From assembly GCF_000002875.2 (NCBI RefSeq), contig NC_009411.2, positions 979,849 to 1,043,848 of the forward strand: a stretch of DNA of 64,000 bases, read 5' to 3'. A model generated the notes under the pieces. It ran no database searches. It was given only the letters and a program-made list of their open reading frames with translations, and had not been told where the DNA came from. Shown in pieces: positions 1 to 12,300 of the stretch (position 1 is its first letter; the number at the start of each line of letters is the position of its first letter). Origin of the DNA: Leishmania infantum JPCM5. Lineage: Eukaryota; Euglenozoa; Kinetoplastea; Trypanosomatida; Trypanosomatidae. Position numbers and translations under genes: made by a program.

Positions 1-3000
1 AGTGCTGGAAGCTGTAAAAATGTGATCCTCAAAAGATTTTTGAGACTTTTTTTTTGGCTGCGGAAGAGCTTCTCTGCACTAGCTTTTTATTTTCTGCCTA
101 GCCAATCTGATGTGCAAGACCGCGCGTTGGTCCCAACAACTTTGTCATCGAAACGACGTTTTCTGGCGTTGCATTTTCACCTGCCATGAGCTCCCTTTGT
201 CCCCCTGCGAAGCGCCCAGCAACTCATCCCTGACGCCGGGTTTGCCTGACCGGTTTTTTTTTTGCAGGTGGCCCGCAAAGGCAGCCGACACGCCCGCCAT
301 CCCACCCACAGCCCCCCTTCCCTCAAAAGACCCGCCGCCCGTTTTGGTTAGGTCGCCCACCTTTGGGGGATGCGACAAAAGCCATTTAAACAGACTGCAA
401 AAAGCGGGGTTCATCCGGAAATAACGCAACACACACGCAAACACATTTTGTGCACCACAAAAACCCCGCCAAGAGACCCAAATGACTAGAAGACAAAACC
501 GCTTGGCCACGAATTGTGTTCGCAGCCAAAAAATACCGTAATCATTTTTCCCACGCCGCCTTTTGCAGCACAGCGCCTTTTCGAAACCCCGCCGACCCCC
601 AAAGCGATCCATGTCGTCTTAAACCGCTTGCCCCGTGCCGGCCGCCACGTGGGGCGCCCGGTGGGGTCGCGCGGGCTTCTCGGGGGTAGACGCCGGGGTC
701 GGCGTGGGGTGCGCTTTGGTCGCGCTGATGCACCGCACCGCCAATGGCCATCCCAGACGCGCTTGGTCGCAACGTGCGTAGGCACAACGCGTCCAGGGCC
801 CAATGGTCCACACAGGCAAGGCGAGTTGTCTTTACCACCCCCCCCCCTTTCCCCCTGGCCACTGGGGGACTGATGGCCAGCAGCGGGGGCGGCCCGGCAT
901 TGTCGAGGGTAGCGTGGCCGCCTGGCCTTTTCGAAAAGTCGGCGCCGGACTCTGGTAGCGTGCTGGGGCGTCCCATGCAATAAGAACTTTCGAATCAGCG
1001 GCGAAAGAGACGCCACGATGCACAAGCCCCTTTTTTGAGGGTGGGAACGCTTTGTGCGCACAGTTGCGCCCAGAAGTCGGTGGATGTTCAGCCCGGGGGT
1101 TCCCTGTACCCGGAGAAAGCGCGAAGGAGAACAATTTTGAGGAGGTGCTATTCTGAGTAAGCTTGCTCTTACCCACGGGGTCTTAAGAGGTTTATTTTCC
1201 AACATGCAGTAATGATGTGGGTGCAAAGGGTGGCTGGCCGTTGGCTGGCGCCATGTGCCCCGCACAGCCGACGGTTCAGTGTATTGTCTTCTGCGGTTGC
1301 GGAAAGCTTTGCTAGCGGTGTGTGTGTGTGTGTGGGGTGGGGAGCGGAGGCAGGCAGGCTTGTAGCGCACGGGGTAATGTCCGGAAAGGGGTCCGCCGAG
1401 GACGTCGCAGAGAGCAACCACTTGAGCTACACACCAACCCGGCGACCTACGACCGCCCAGGCCCAACTTAAGATTTAGCATCAGTCGACCAGATGTACGG
1501 AGCGCCACGGCGGAGAAATAACAAGAAGACGCGCAGCATGCTATTTCTAAAGGCCTCTTATAGTGATGGACGCACGCCTTTTCATGTTCAACAAGGTGCG
1601 GCCGCACAATCGGCATCGAGGGGCTCGCGAAACACGCGCCATCAGTGTCTGAGCGCTGTGGGTATTGGGGTTGGCATTGTGAGCAAATTGTTGTTCTTCA
1701 CGCCGGGTGTAGCATCGGCGCCCTTGCTAATAGCGATGGCGATGGTGAGCGGTGATCTGCTTTCTGTGATCTACTGGGTTTCCTTGCTGGCGTCTGGCGT
1801 GCTTGAAGGGGACCTCTTGAAGTCCCCATGGCGCCCCGAACGTTGCCAACCTTAGTCCGCAATGTCCGAGGTAGGGAACATTCTGGGAGGTCGGGGTGTG
1901 CTGTTCACTTCTAATGCCTTAGGGGATAGTAAGGCAGCTGCATTTTACCAGGGCTTATGAGGCGCCTTAAAGGCTATGCGGGGCAGTTTTGACTCACGCT
2001 GAAATCTTGGGAGGGAGGGTAGGGGGGGGCAAAAGCATGGCGCCACTCGACTTTTGGCGCTTGCTCGAGTCTGGCTGTTGACTGCCACCTTTTCACCGCT
2101 ACGCAGCTGCATGCCATTGCTCAGAATTCATCACCACCTGTCAAAGAAGTCTTGGTGCTCATTCGCACTGATTATCAGATAGGTCTTCGATAGTATGGGC
2201 TTTATGCGTTCCAACCGTTTTTTCCCCTGCGCGGTGTACGGCAATCGGAGCCTCCAGGCAAACTAGCGACACCATCGAAAGCTCGCTATGTGTTCACGGC
2301 GAAAAAGGTTTTGTTATCAAGCGGGCGGCTATTCAAGTGGTAGGGAGAGGGGGACAGTTTTCCATGAGAACAGATGGACAAGCCTAGGTGCGCCACAGCC
2401 AGCACACATTTCATACCCAGTCAAGCGAGCACCATCACGACCGCAGATTGCGCGTTTACCTTTTCGGCGGCAATGCTATTTGCATTTGTTTCATCGCTTG
2501 AAACAGCCGGTGAACACCCCAACTCTGATACCACAGGGCCGCCGTCACATCCCCAAAGTTCCAATTACTTTACAAAGCTGTCTCACCACATGCGTTTGCA
2601 AAGCCTACTAAGGCTAACCAATTTCACCTTTCCGTCCTCTGATGGGGCCACGGTCAATTATTGGCCGGGCGGCGCGCAAGACTCTAACCGCAACATGCTC
2701 ACAACCCACACTGCGCAGCACCTCTTTCAGTATCTGCACAAGGCGTGTGCATCAGTTAGCGGAAAGTACAGTAGCACACAGCGCACCACCACGTCCGCAA
2801 AACGATATGAGATGCCTTAGGCATGCTGCGCATCTTTTCCGCCACGTTCACTGCAAAGCATCCAATACCTTTTCACTAAGCAGAAGCATCTTCGTGTCTC
2901 CCCATCCACTGAGTACATAATCGTGCCTCACGGTGGTGCTGCCATGTTCTACACGCTCATCGCACTTTTACAAAAACGTCACCACTACTCTAACAGTAAA

Positions 3001-3386
3001 CTAAAAAATTTCATCAGTCCGGCAGGACGCGGAAGCTTGAAAACCTAAACAACAAGCCCCCCCCTCCCCAGCACCTACACCACGCAGTCGCCTCGGGCAC
3101 CTCCCTTCGCCCTATTCCCAGCCCACCTCAACAAAAAAGATTTTCTCTCTACACCTTCCTTCCATACACACATATACCCTATTTATTCATCAGCCAACCC
3201 CCATCAACCAAGTTCTGTTCCCCCCCCCTCACACACACAAATATTCGACAACATTCACCACCTCCAACACAACAGCCTCCCCTTCACTGACTCAACAACG
3301 AAGAGGCGAGAGGTCCCCGAAAAACCCGCAGTCGAAGCCACGAAAGCTTCCATGAACGTGTCCAAAGACACATCTGCTACACGCGA
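1..3386. other. Left flank of the 64-bp array, no supported gene
   Basis: I see no gene here that I can support. Open frames of 80-376 codons occur on both strands, but they overlap one another, lack recognisable domains, and do not show the strong third-position GC of the real genes further right. Base composition differs from the gene-bearing part: it is less GC-rich overall, and from about 2.2 kb to 3.3 kb the + strand becomes strongly C-rich and G-poor (for example 3061-3240). No telomeric hexamer array, retroelement coding domain or tRNA was recognised. Confidence 0.6.
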
Positions 3387-6300
3387 ATTCCCTTTTCGCC
3401 ACGAGGAAGACCCTCGCGGGAGCATTGCTTCGCGCCCCAGTACTGGAGCATTCCCGTTTTCGCTGCGAGGAAGACCCTCGGGGGAGCATTGCTTCGCGCC
3501 CCAGTACTGGAGCATTCGCGTTTTCGCTGCGAGGGAGACCCTCGCGGGAGCATTGCTTCGCGCCCCAGTACTGGAGCATTCGCGTTTTCGCTGCGAGGAA
3601 GACCCTCGCGGGAGCATTGCTTCGCGCCCCAGTACTGGAGCATTCCCGTTTTCGCTGCGAGGAAGACCCTCGCGGGAGCATTGCTTCGCGCCCCAGTACT
3701 GGAGCATTCGCGTTTTCGCTGCGAGGAAGACCCTCGCGGGAGCATTGCTTCGCGCCCCAGTACTGGAGCATTCGCGTTTTCGCTGCGAGGAAGACCCTCG
3801 CGGGAGCATTGCTTCGCGCCCCAGTACTGGAGCATTCGCGTTTTCGCTGCGAGGAAGACCCTCGCGGGAGCATTGCTTCGCGTCCCAGTACTGGAGCATT
3901 CCCGTTTTCGCTGCGAGGGAGACCCTCGCGGGGGGAGCATTGCTTCGCGTCCCAGTACTGGAGCATTCCCGTTTTCGCTGCGAGGAAGACCCTCGCGGGA
4001 GCATTGCTTCGCGCCCCAGTACTGGAGCATTCGCGTTTTCGCTGCGAGGAAGACCCTCGCGGGAGCATTGCTTCGCGCCCCAGTACTGGAGCATTCGCGT
4101 TTTCGCTGCGAGGAAGACCCTCGCGGGAGCATTGCTTCGCGTCCCAGTACTGGAGCATTCCCGTTTTCGCTGCGAGGGAGACCCTCGCCGGAGCATTGCT
4201 TCGCGCCCCAGTACTGGAGCATTCCCGTTTTCGCTGCGAGGAAGACCCTCGCGGGAGCATTGCTTCGCGTCCCAGTACTGGAGCATTCCCGTTTTCGCTG
4301 CGAGGGAGACCCTCGCGGGAGCATTGCTTCGCGCCCCAGTACTGGAGCATTCCCGTTTTCGCTGCGAGGAAGACCCTCGCGGGAGCATTGCTTCGCGCCC
4401 CAGTACTGGAGCATTCCCGTTTTCGCTGCGAGGAAGACCCTCGCGGGAGCATTGCTTCGCGCCCCAGTACTGGAGCATTCGCGTTTTCGCTGCGAGGAAG
4501 ACCCTCGCGGGAGCATTGCTTCGCGTCCCAGTACTGGAGCATTCCCGTTTTCGCTGCGAGGGAGACCCTCGCGGGAGCATTGCTTCGCGCCCCAGTACTG
4601 GAGCATTCCCGTTTTCGCTGCGAGGAAGACCCTCGCGGGAGCATTGCTTCGCGCCCCAGTACTGGAGCATTCGCGTTTTCGCTGCGAGGAAGACCCTCGC
4701 GGGAGCATTGCTTCGCGCCCCAGTACTGGAGCATTCGCGTTTTCGCTGCGAGGAAGACCCTCGCGGGAGCATTGCTTCGCGTCCCAGTACTGGAGCATTC
4801 CCGTTTTCGCTGCGAGGAAGACCCTCGCGGGAGCATTGCTTCGCGTCCCAGTACTGGAGCATTCGCGTTTTCGCTGCGAGGAAGACCCTCGCGGGAGCAT
4901 TGCTTCGCGTCCCAGTACTGGAGCATTCCCGTTTTCGCTGCGAGGGAGACCCTCGCCGGAGCATTGCTTCGCGCCCCAGTACTGGAGCATTCCCGTTTTC
5001 GCTGCGAGGGAGACCCTCGCCGGAGCATTGCTTCGCGCCCCAGTACTGGAGCATTCCCGTTTTCGCTGCGAGGAAGACCCTCGCGGGAGCATTGCTTCGC
5101 GTCCCAGTACTGGAGCATTCCCGTTTTCGCTGCGAGGGAGACCCTCGCGGGAGCATTGCTTCGCGCCCCAGTACTGGAGCATTCCCGTTTTCGCTGCGAG
5201 GAAGACCCTCGCGGGAGCATTGCTTCGCGCCCCAGTACTGGAGCATTCCCGTTTTCGCTGCGAGGGAGACCCTCGCGGGAGCATTGCTTCGCGCCCCAGT
5301 ACTGGAGCATTCGCGTTTTCGCTGCGAGGAAGACCCTCGCGGGAGCATTGCTTCGCGTCCCAGTACTGGAGCATTCCCGTTTTCGCTGCGAGGAAGACCC
5401 TCGCGGGAGCATTGCTTCGCGCCCCAGTACTGGAGCATTCCCGTTTTCGCTGCGAGGAAGACCCTCGCCGGAGCATTGCTTCGCGTCCCAGTACTGGAGC
5501 ATTCCCGTTTTCGCTGCGAGGGAGACCCTCGCGGGAGCATTGCTTCGCGCCCCAGTACTGGAGCATTCCCGTTTTCGCTGCGAGGAAGACCCTCGCGGGA
5601 GCATTGCTTCGCGCCCCAGTACTGGAGCATTCCCGTTTTCGCTGCGAGGAAGACCCTCGCGGGAGCATTGCTTCGCGCCCCAGTACTGGAGCATTCCCGT
5701 TTTCGCTGCGAGGAAGACCCTCGCGGGAGCATTGCTTCGCGCCCCAGTACTGGAGCATTCGCGTTTTCGCTGCGAGGAAGACCCTCGCGGGAGCATTGCT
5801 TCGCGCCCCAGTACTGGAGCATTCGCGTTTTCGCTGCGAGGAAGACCCTCGCGGGAGCATTGCTTCGCGCCCCAGTACTGGAGCATTCCCGTTTTCGCTG
5901 CGAGGGAGACCCTCGCGGGAGCATTGCTTCGCGCCCCAGTACTGGAGCATTCGCGTTTTCGCTGCGAGGAAGACCCTTGCGGGAGCATTGCTTCGCGCCC
6001 CAGTACTGGAGCATTCGCGTTTTCGCTGCGAGGGAGACCCTTGCGGGAGCATTGCTTCGCGCCCCAGTACTGGAGCATTCGCGTTTTCGCTGCGAGGGAG
6101 ACCCTCGCGGGAGCATTGCTTCGCGGCCCAGTACTGGAGCATTCGCGTTTTCGCTGCGAGGGAGACCCTTGCGGGAGCATTGCTTCGCGCCCCAGTACTG
6201 GAGCATTCCCGTTTTCGCTGCGAGGAAGACCCTCGCGGGAGCATTGCTTCGCGCCCCAGTACTGGAGCATTCCCGTTTTCGCTGCGAGGAAGACCCTCGC

Positions 6301-9300
6301 GGGAGCATTGCTTCGCGCCCCAGTACTGGAGCATTCGCGTTTTCGCTGCGAGGAAGACCCTCGCGGGAGCATTGCTTCGCGCCCCAGTACTGGAGCATTC
6401 GCGTTTTCGCTGCGAGGAAGACCCTCGCGGGAGCATTGCTTCGCGTCCCAGTACTGGAGCATTCCCGTTTTCGCTGCGAGGGAGACCCTCGCGGGAGCAT
6501 TGCTTCGCGCCCCAGTACTGGAGCATTCCCGTTTTCGCCACGAGGAAGACCCTCGCGGGAGCATTGCTTCGCGCCCCAGTACTGGAGCATTCCCGTTTTC
6601 GCTGCGAGGAAGACCCTTGCGGGAGCATTGCTTCGCGTCCCAGTACTGGAGCATTCCCGTTTTCGCTGCGAGGAAGACCCTCGCGGGAGCATTGCTTCGC
6701 GCCCCAGTACTGGAGCATTCCCGTTTTCGCTGCGAGGAAGACCCTCGCGGGAGCATTGCTTCGCGCCCCAGTACTGGAGCATTCCCGTTTTCGCTGCGAG
6801 GGAGACCCTCGCGGGAGCATTGCTTCGCGCCCCAGTACTGGAGCATTCGCGTTTTCGCTGCGAGGAAGACCCTCGCGGGAGCATTGCTTCGCGCCCCAGT
6901 ACTGGAGCATTCCCGTTTTCGCTGCGAGGAAGACCCTCGCGGGAGCATTGCTTCGCGCCCCAGTACTGGAGCATTCCCGTTTTCGCTGCGAGGAAGACCC
7001 TCGCGGGAGCATTGCTTCGCGCCCCAGTACTGGAGCATTCGCGTTTTCGCTGCGAGGAAGACCCTCGCGGGAGCATTGCTTCGCGCCCCAGTACTGGAGC
7101 ATTCCCGTTTTCGCTGCGAGGAAGACCCTCGCGGGAGCATTGCTTCGCGCCCCAGTACTGGAGCATTCGCGTTTTCGCTGCGAGGAAGACCCTCGCGGGA
7201 GCATTGCTTCGCGCCCCAGTACTGGAGCATTCGCGTTTTCGCTGCGAGGAAGACCCTCGCGGGAGCATTGCTTCGCGTCCCAGTACTGGAGCATTCCCGT
7301 TTTCGCTGCGAGGGAGACCCTCGCGGGAGCATTGCTTCGCGCCCCAGTACTGGAGCATTCCCGTTTTCGCTGCGAGGAAGACCCTTGCGGGAGCATTGCT
7401 TCGCGTCCCAGTACTGGAGCATTCCCGTTTTCGCTGCGAGGAAGACCCTCGCGGGAGCATTGCTTCGCGCCCCAGTACTGGAGCATTCGCGTTTTCGCTG
7501 CGAGGGAGACCCTCGCCGGAGCATTGCTTCGCGCCCCAGTACTGGAGCATTCGCGTTTTCGCTGCGAGGGAGACCCTCGCCGGAGCATTGCTTCGCGCCC
7601 CAGTACTGGAGCATTCCCGTTTTCGCTGCGAGGAAGACCCTTGCGGGAGCATTGCTTCGCGTCCCAGTACTGGAGCATTCCCGTTTTCGCTGCGAGGAAG
7701 ACCCTCGCGGGAGCATTGCTTCGCGCCCCAGTACTGGAGCATTCGCGTTTTCGCTGCGAGGGAGACCCTCGCCGGAGCATTGCTTCGCGCCCCAGTACTG
7801 GAGCATTCGCGTTTTCGCTGCGAGGGAGACCCTCGCCGGAGCATTGCTTCGCGCCCCAGTACTGGAGCATTCCCGTTTTCGCTGCGAGGGAGACCCTCGC
7901 GGGAGCATTGCTTCGCGCCCCAGTACTGGAGCATTCGCGTTTTCGCTGCGAGGAAGACCCTCGCGGGAGCATTGCTTCGCGTCCCAGTACTGGAGCATTC
8001 CCGTTTTCGCTGCGAGGGAGACCCTCGCGGGAGCATTGCTTCGCGCCCCAGTACTGGAGCATTCCCGTTTTCGCTGCGAGGAAGACCCTCGCGGGAGCAT
8101 TGCTTCGCGCCCCAGTACTGGAGCATTCCCGTTTTCGCTGCGAGGGAGACCCTCGCGGGAGCATTGCTTCGCGCCCCAGTACTGGAGCATTCGCGTTTTC
8201 GCTGCGAGGAAGACCCTCGCGGGAGCATTGCTTCGCGTCCCAGTACTGGAGCATTCCCGTTTTCGCTGCGAGGAAGACCCTCGCGGGAGCATTGCTTCGC
8301 GCCCCAGTACTGGAGCATTCCCGTTTTCGCTGCGAGGAAGACCCTCGCCGGAGCATTGCTTCGCGTCCCAGTACTGGAGCATTCCCGTTTTCGCTGCGAG
8401 GGAGACCCTCGCGGGAGCATTGCTTCGCGCCCCAGTACTGGAGCATTCGCGTTTTCGCTGCGAGGAAGACCCTCGCGGGAGCATTGCTTCGCGTCCCAGT
8501 ACTGGAGCATTCCCGTTTTCGCTGCGAGGGAGACCCTCGCGGGAGCATTGCTTCGCGCCCCAGTACTGGAGCATTCGCGTTTTCGCTGCGAGGAAGACCC
8601 TCGCGGGAGCATTGCTTCGCGTCCCAGTACTGGAGCATTCCCGTTTTCGCTGCGAGGAAGACCCTCGCGGGAGCATTGCTTCGCGCCCCAGTACTGGAGC
8701 ATTCGCGTTTTCGCTGCGAGGAAGACCCTCGCGGGAGCATTGCTTCGCGCCCCAGTACTGGAGCATTCGCGTTTTCGCTGCGAGGAAGACCCTCGCGGGA
8801 GCATTGCTTCGCGCCCCAGTACTGGAGCATTCCCGTTTTCGCTGCGAGGAAGACCCTCGCGGGAGCATTGCTTCGCGTCCCAGTACTGGAGCATTCGCGT
8901 TTTCGCTGCGAGGGAGACCCTCGCCGGAGCATTGCTTCGCGCCCCAGTACTGGAGCATTCCCGTTTTCGCTGCGAGGGAGACCCTCGCGGGAGCATTGCT
9001 TCGCGCCCCAGTACTGGAGCATTCCCGTTTTCGCTGCGAGGAAGACCCTTGCGGGAGCATTGCTTCGCGCCCCAGTACTGGAGCATTCCCGTTTTCGCTG
9101 CGAGGAAGACCCTCGCGGGAGCATTGCTTCGCGCCCCAGTACTGGAGCATTCGCGTTTTCGCTGCGAGGAAGACCCTCGCGGGAGCATTGCTTCGCGCCC
9201 CAGTACTGGAGCATTCGCGTTTTCGCTGCGAGGAAGACCCTCGCGGGAGCATTGCTTCGCGTCCCAGTACTGGAGCATTCCCGTTTTCGCTGCGAGGAAG

Positions 9301-12300
9301 ACCCTCGCGGGAGCATTGCTTCGCGTCCCAGTACTGGAGCATTCGCGTTTTCGCTGCGAGGAAGACCCTCGCGGGAGCATTGCTTCGCGTCCCAGTACTG
9401 GAGCATTCCCGTTTTCGCTGCGAGGGAGACCCTCGCCGGAGCATTGCTTCGCGCCCCAGTACTGGAGCATTCCCGTTTTCGCTGCGAGGGAGACCCTCGC
9501 CGGAGCATTGCTTCGCGCCCCAGTACTGGAGCATTCCCGTTTTCGCTGCGAGGAAGACCCTCGCGGGAGCATTGCTTCGCGTCCCAGTACTGGAGCATTC
9601 CCGTTTTCGCTGCGAGGGAGACCCTCGCGGGAGCATTGCTTCGCGCCCCAGTACTGGAGCATTCCCGTTTTCGCTGCGAGGAAGACCCTCGCGGGAGCAT
9701 TGCTTCGCGGCCCAGTACTGGAGCATTCGCGTTTTCGCTGCGAGGGAGACCCTTGCGGGAGCATTGCTTCGCGCCCCAGTACTGGAGCATTCCCGTTTTC
9801 GCTGCGAGGAAGACCCTCGCGGGAGCATTGCTTCGCGCCCCAGTACTGGAGCATTCCCGTTTTCGCTGCGAGGAAGACCCTCGCGGGAGCATTGCTTCGC
9901 GCCCCAGTACTGGAGCATTCGCGTTTTCGCTGCGAGGGAGACCCTCGCCGGAGCATTGCTTCGCGTCCCAGTACTGGAGCATTCCCGTTTTCGCTGCGAG
10001 GGAGACCCTCGCGGGAGCATTGCTTCGCGCCCCAGTACTGGAGCATTCCCGTTTTCGCCACGAGGAAGACCCTCGCGGGAGCATTGCTTCGCGCCCCAGT
10101 ACTGGAGCATTCCCGTTTTCGCTGCGAGGAAGACCCTTGCGGGAGCATTGCTTCGCGTCCCAGTACTGGAGCATTCCCGTTTTCGCTGCGAGGAAGACCC
10201 TCGCGGGAGCATTGCTTCGCGCCCCAGTACTGGAGCATTCCCGTTTTCGCTGCGAGGAAGACCCTCGCGGGAGCATTGCTTCGCGCCCCAGTACTGGAGC
10301 ATTCCCGTTTTCGCTGCGAGGGAGACCCTCGCGGGAGCATTGCTTCGCGCCCCAGTACTGGAGCATTCGCGTTTTCGCTGCGAGGAAGACCCTCGCGGGA
10401 GCATTGCTTCGCGCCCCAGTACTGGAGCATTCCCGTTTTCGCTGCGAGGAAGACCCTCGCGGGAGCATTGCTTCGCGCCCCAGTACTGGAGCATTCCCGT
10501 TTTCGCTGCGAGGAAGACCCTCGCGGGAGCATTGCTTCGCGCCCCAGTACTGGAGCATTCGCGTTTTCGCTGCGAGGAAGACCCTCGCGGGAGCATTGCT
10601 TCGCGCCCCAGTACTGGAGCATTCCCGTTTTCGCTGCGAGGAAGACCCTCGCGGGAGCATTGCTTCGCGCCCCAGTACTGGAGCATTCCCGTTTTCGCTG
10701 CGAGGGAGACCCTCGCCGGAGCATTGCTTCGCGCCCCAGTACTGGAGCATTCCCGTTTTCGCTGCGAGGAAGACCCTCGCGGGAGCATTGCTTCGCGTCC
10801 CAGTACTGGAGCATTCCCGTTTTCGCTGCGAGGGAGACCCTCGCGGGAGCATTGCTTCGCGCCCCAGTACTGGAGCATTCCCGTTTTCGCTGCGAGGGAG
10901 ACCCTCGCGGGAGCATTGCTTCGCGTCCCAGTACTGGAGCATTCCCGTTTTCGCTGCGAGGAAGACCCTCGCGGGAGCATTGCTTCGCGCCCCAGTACTG
11001 GAGCATTCGCGTTTTCGCTGCGAGGGAGACCCTCGCCGGAGCATTGCTTCGCGCCCCAGTACTGGAGCATTCGCGTTTTCGCTGCGAGGGAGACCCTCGC
11101 CGGAGCATTGCTTCGCGCCCCAGTACTGGAGCATTCCCGTTTTCGCTGCGAGGAAGACCCTTGCGGGAGCATTGCTTCGCGTCCCAGTACTGGAGCATTC
11201 CCGTTTTCGCTGCGAGGAAGACCCTCGCGGGAGCATTGCTTCGCGCCCCAGTACTGGAGCATTCGCGTTTTCGCTGCGAGGGAGACCCTCGCCGGAGCAT
11301 TGCTTCGCGCCCCAGTACTGGAGCATTCGCGTTTTCGCTGCGAGGAAGACCCTCGCGGGAGCATTGCTTCGCGTCCCAGTACTGGAGCATTCCCGTTTTC
11401 GCTGCGAGGGAGACCCTCGCGGGAGCATTGCTTCGCGCCCCAGTACTGGAGCATTCCCGTTTTCGCTGCGAGGAAGACCCTCGCGGGAGCATTGCTTCGC
11501 GCCCCAGTACTGGAGCATTCCCGTTTTCGCTGCGAGGGAGACCCTCGCGGGAGCATTGCTTCGCGCCCCAGTACTGGAGCATTCGCGTTTTCGCTGCGAG
11601 GAAGACCCTCGCGGGAGCATTGCTTCGCGTCCCAGTACTGGAGCATTCCCGTTTTCGCTGCGAGGAAGACCCTCGCGGGAGCATTGCTTCGCGCCCCAGT
11701 ACTGGAGCATTCCCGTTTTCGCTGCGAGGAAGACCCTCGCCGGAGCATTGCTTCGCGTCCCAGTACTGGAGCATTCCCGTTTTCGCTGCGAGGGAGACCC
11801 TCGCGGGAGCATTGCTTCGCGCCCCAGTACTGGAGCATTCCCGTTTTCGCTGCGAGGAAGACCCTCGCGGGAGCATTGCTTCGCGCCCCAGTACTGGAGC
11901 ATTCCCGTTTTCGCTGCGAGGGAGACCCTCGCGGGAGCATTGCTTCGCGCCCCAGTACTGGAGCATTCGCGTTTTCGCTGCGAGGAAGACCCTCGCGGGA
12001 GCATTGCTTCGCGTCCCAGTACTGGAGCATTCCCGTTTTCGCTGCGAGGGAGACCCTCGCGGGAGCATTGCTTCGCGCCCCAGTACTGGAGCATTCGCGT
12101 TTTCGCTGCGAGGAAGACCCTCGCGGGAGCATTGCTTCGCGTCCCAGTACTGGAGCATTCCCGTTTTCGCTGCGAGGGAGACCCTCGCGGGAGCATTGCT
12201 TCGCGCCCCAGTACTGGAGCATTCCCGTTTTCGCTGCGAGGAAGACCCTCGCGGGAGCATTGCTTCGCGCCCCAGTACTGGAGCATTCCCGTTTTCGCTG

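Noticed and set aside
486..1616. 376-codon frame on the - strand
   Set aside because: No domain, repeat-like Thr/His tracts, overlapping frames on both strands, and composition unlike the real genes.
2374..2820. 148-codon + strand frame starting with ATG
   Set aside because: Unrecognised; third codon positions are not GC-biased as in the other genes; two other + frames overlap it. A lineage-specific gene cannot be fully excluded.
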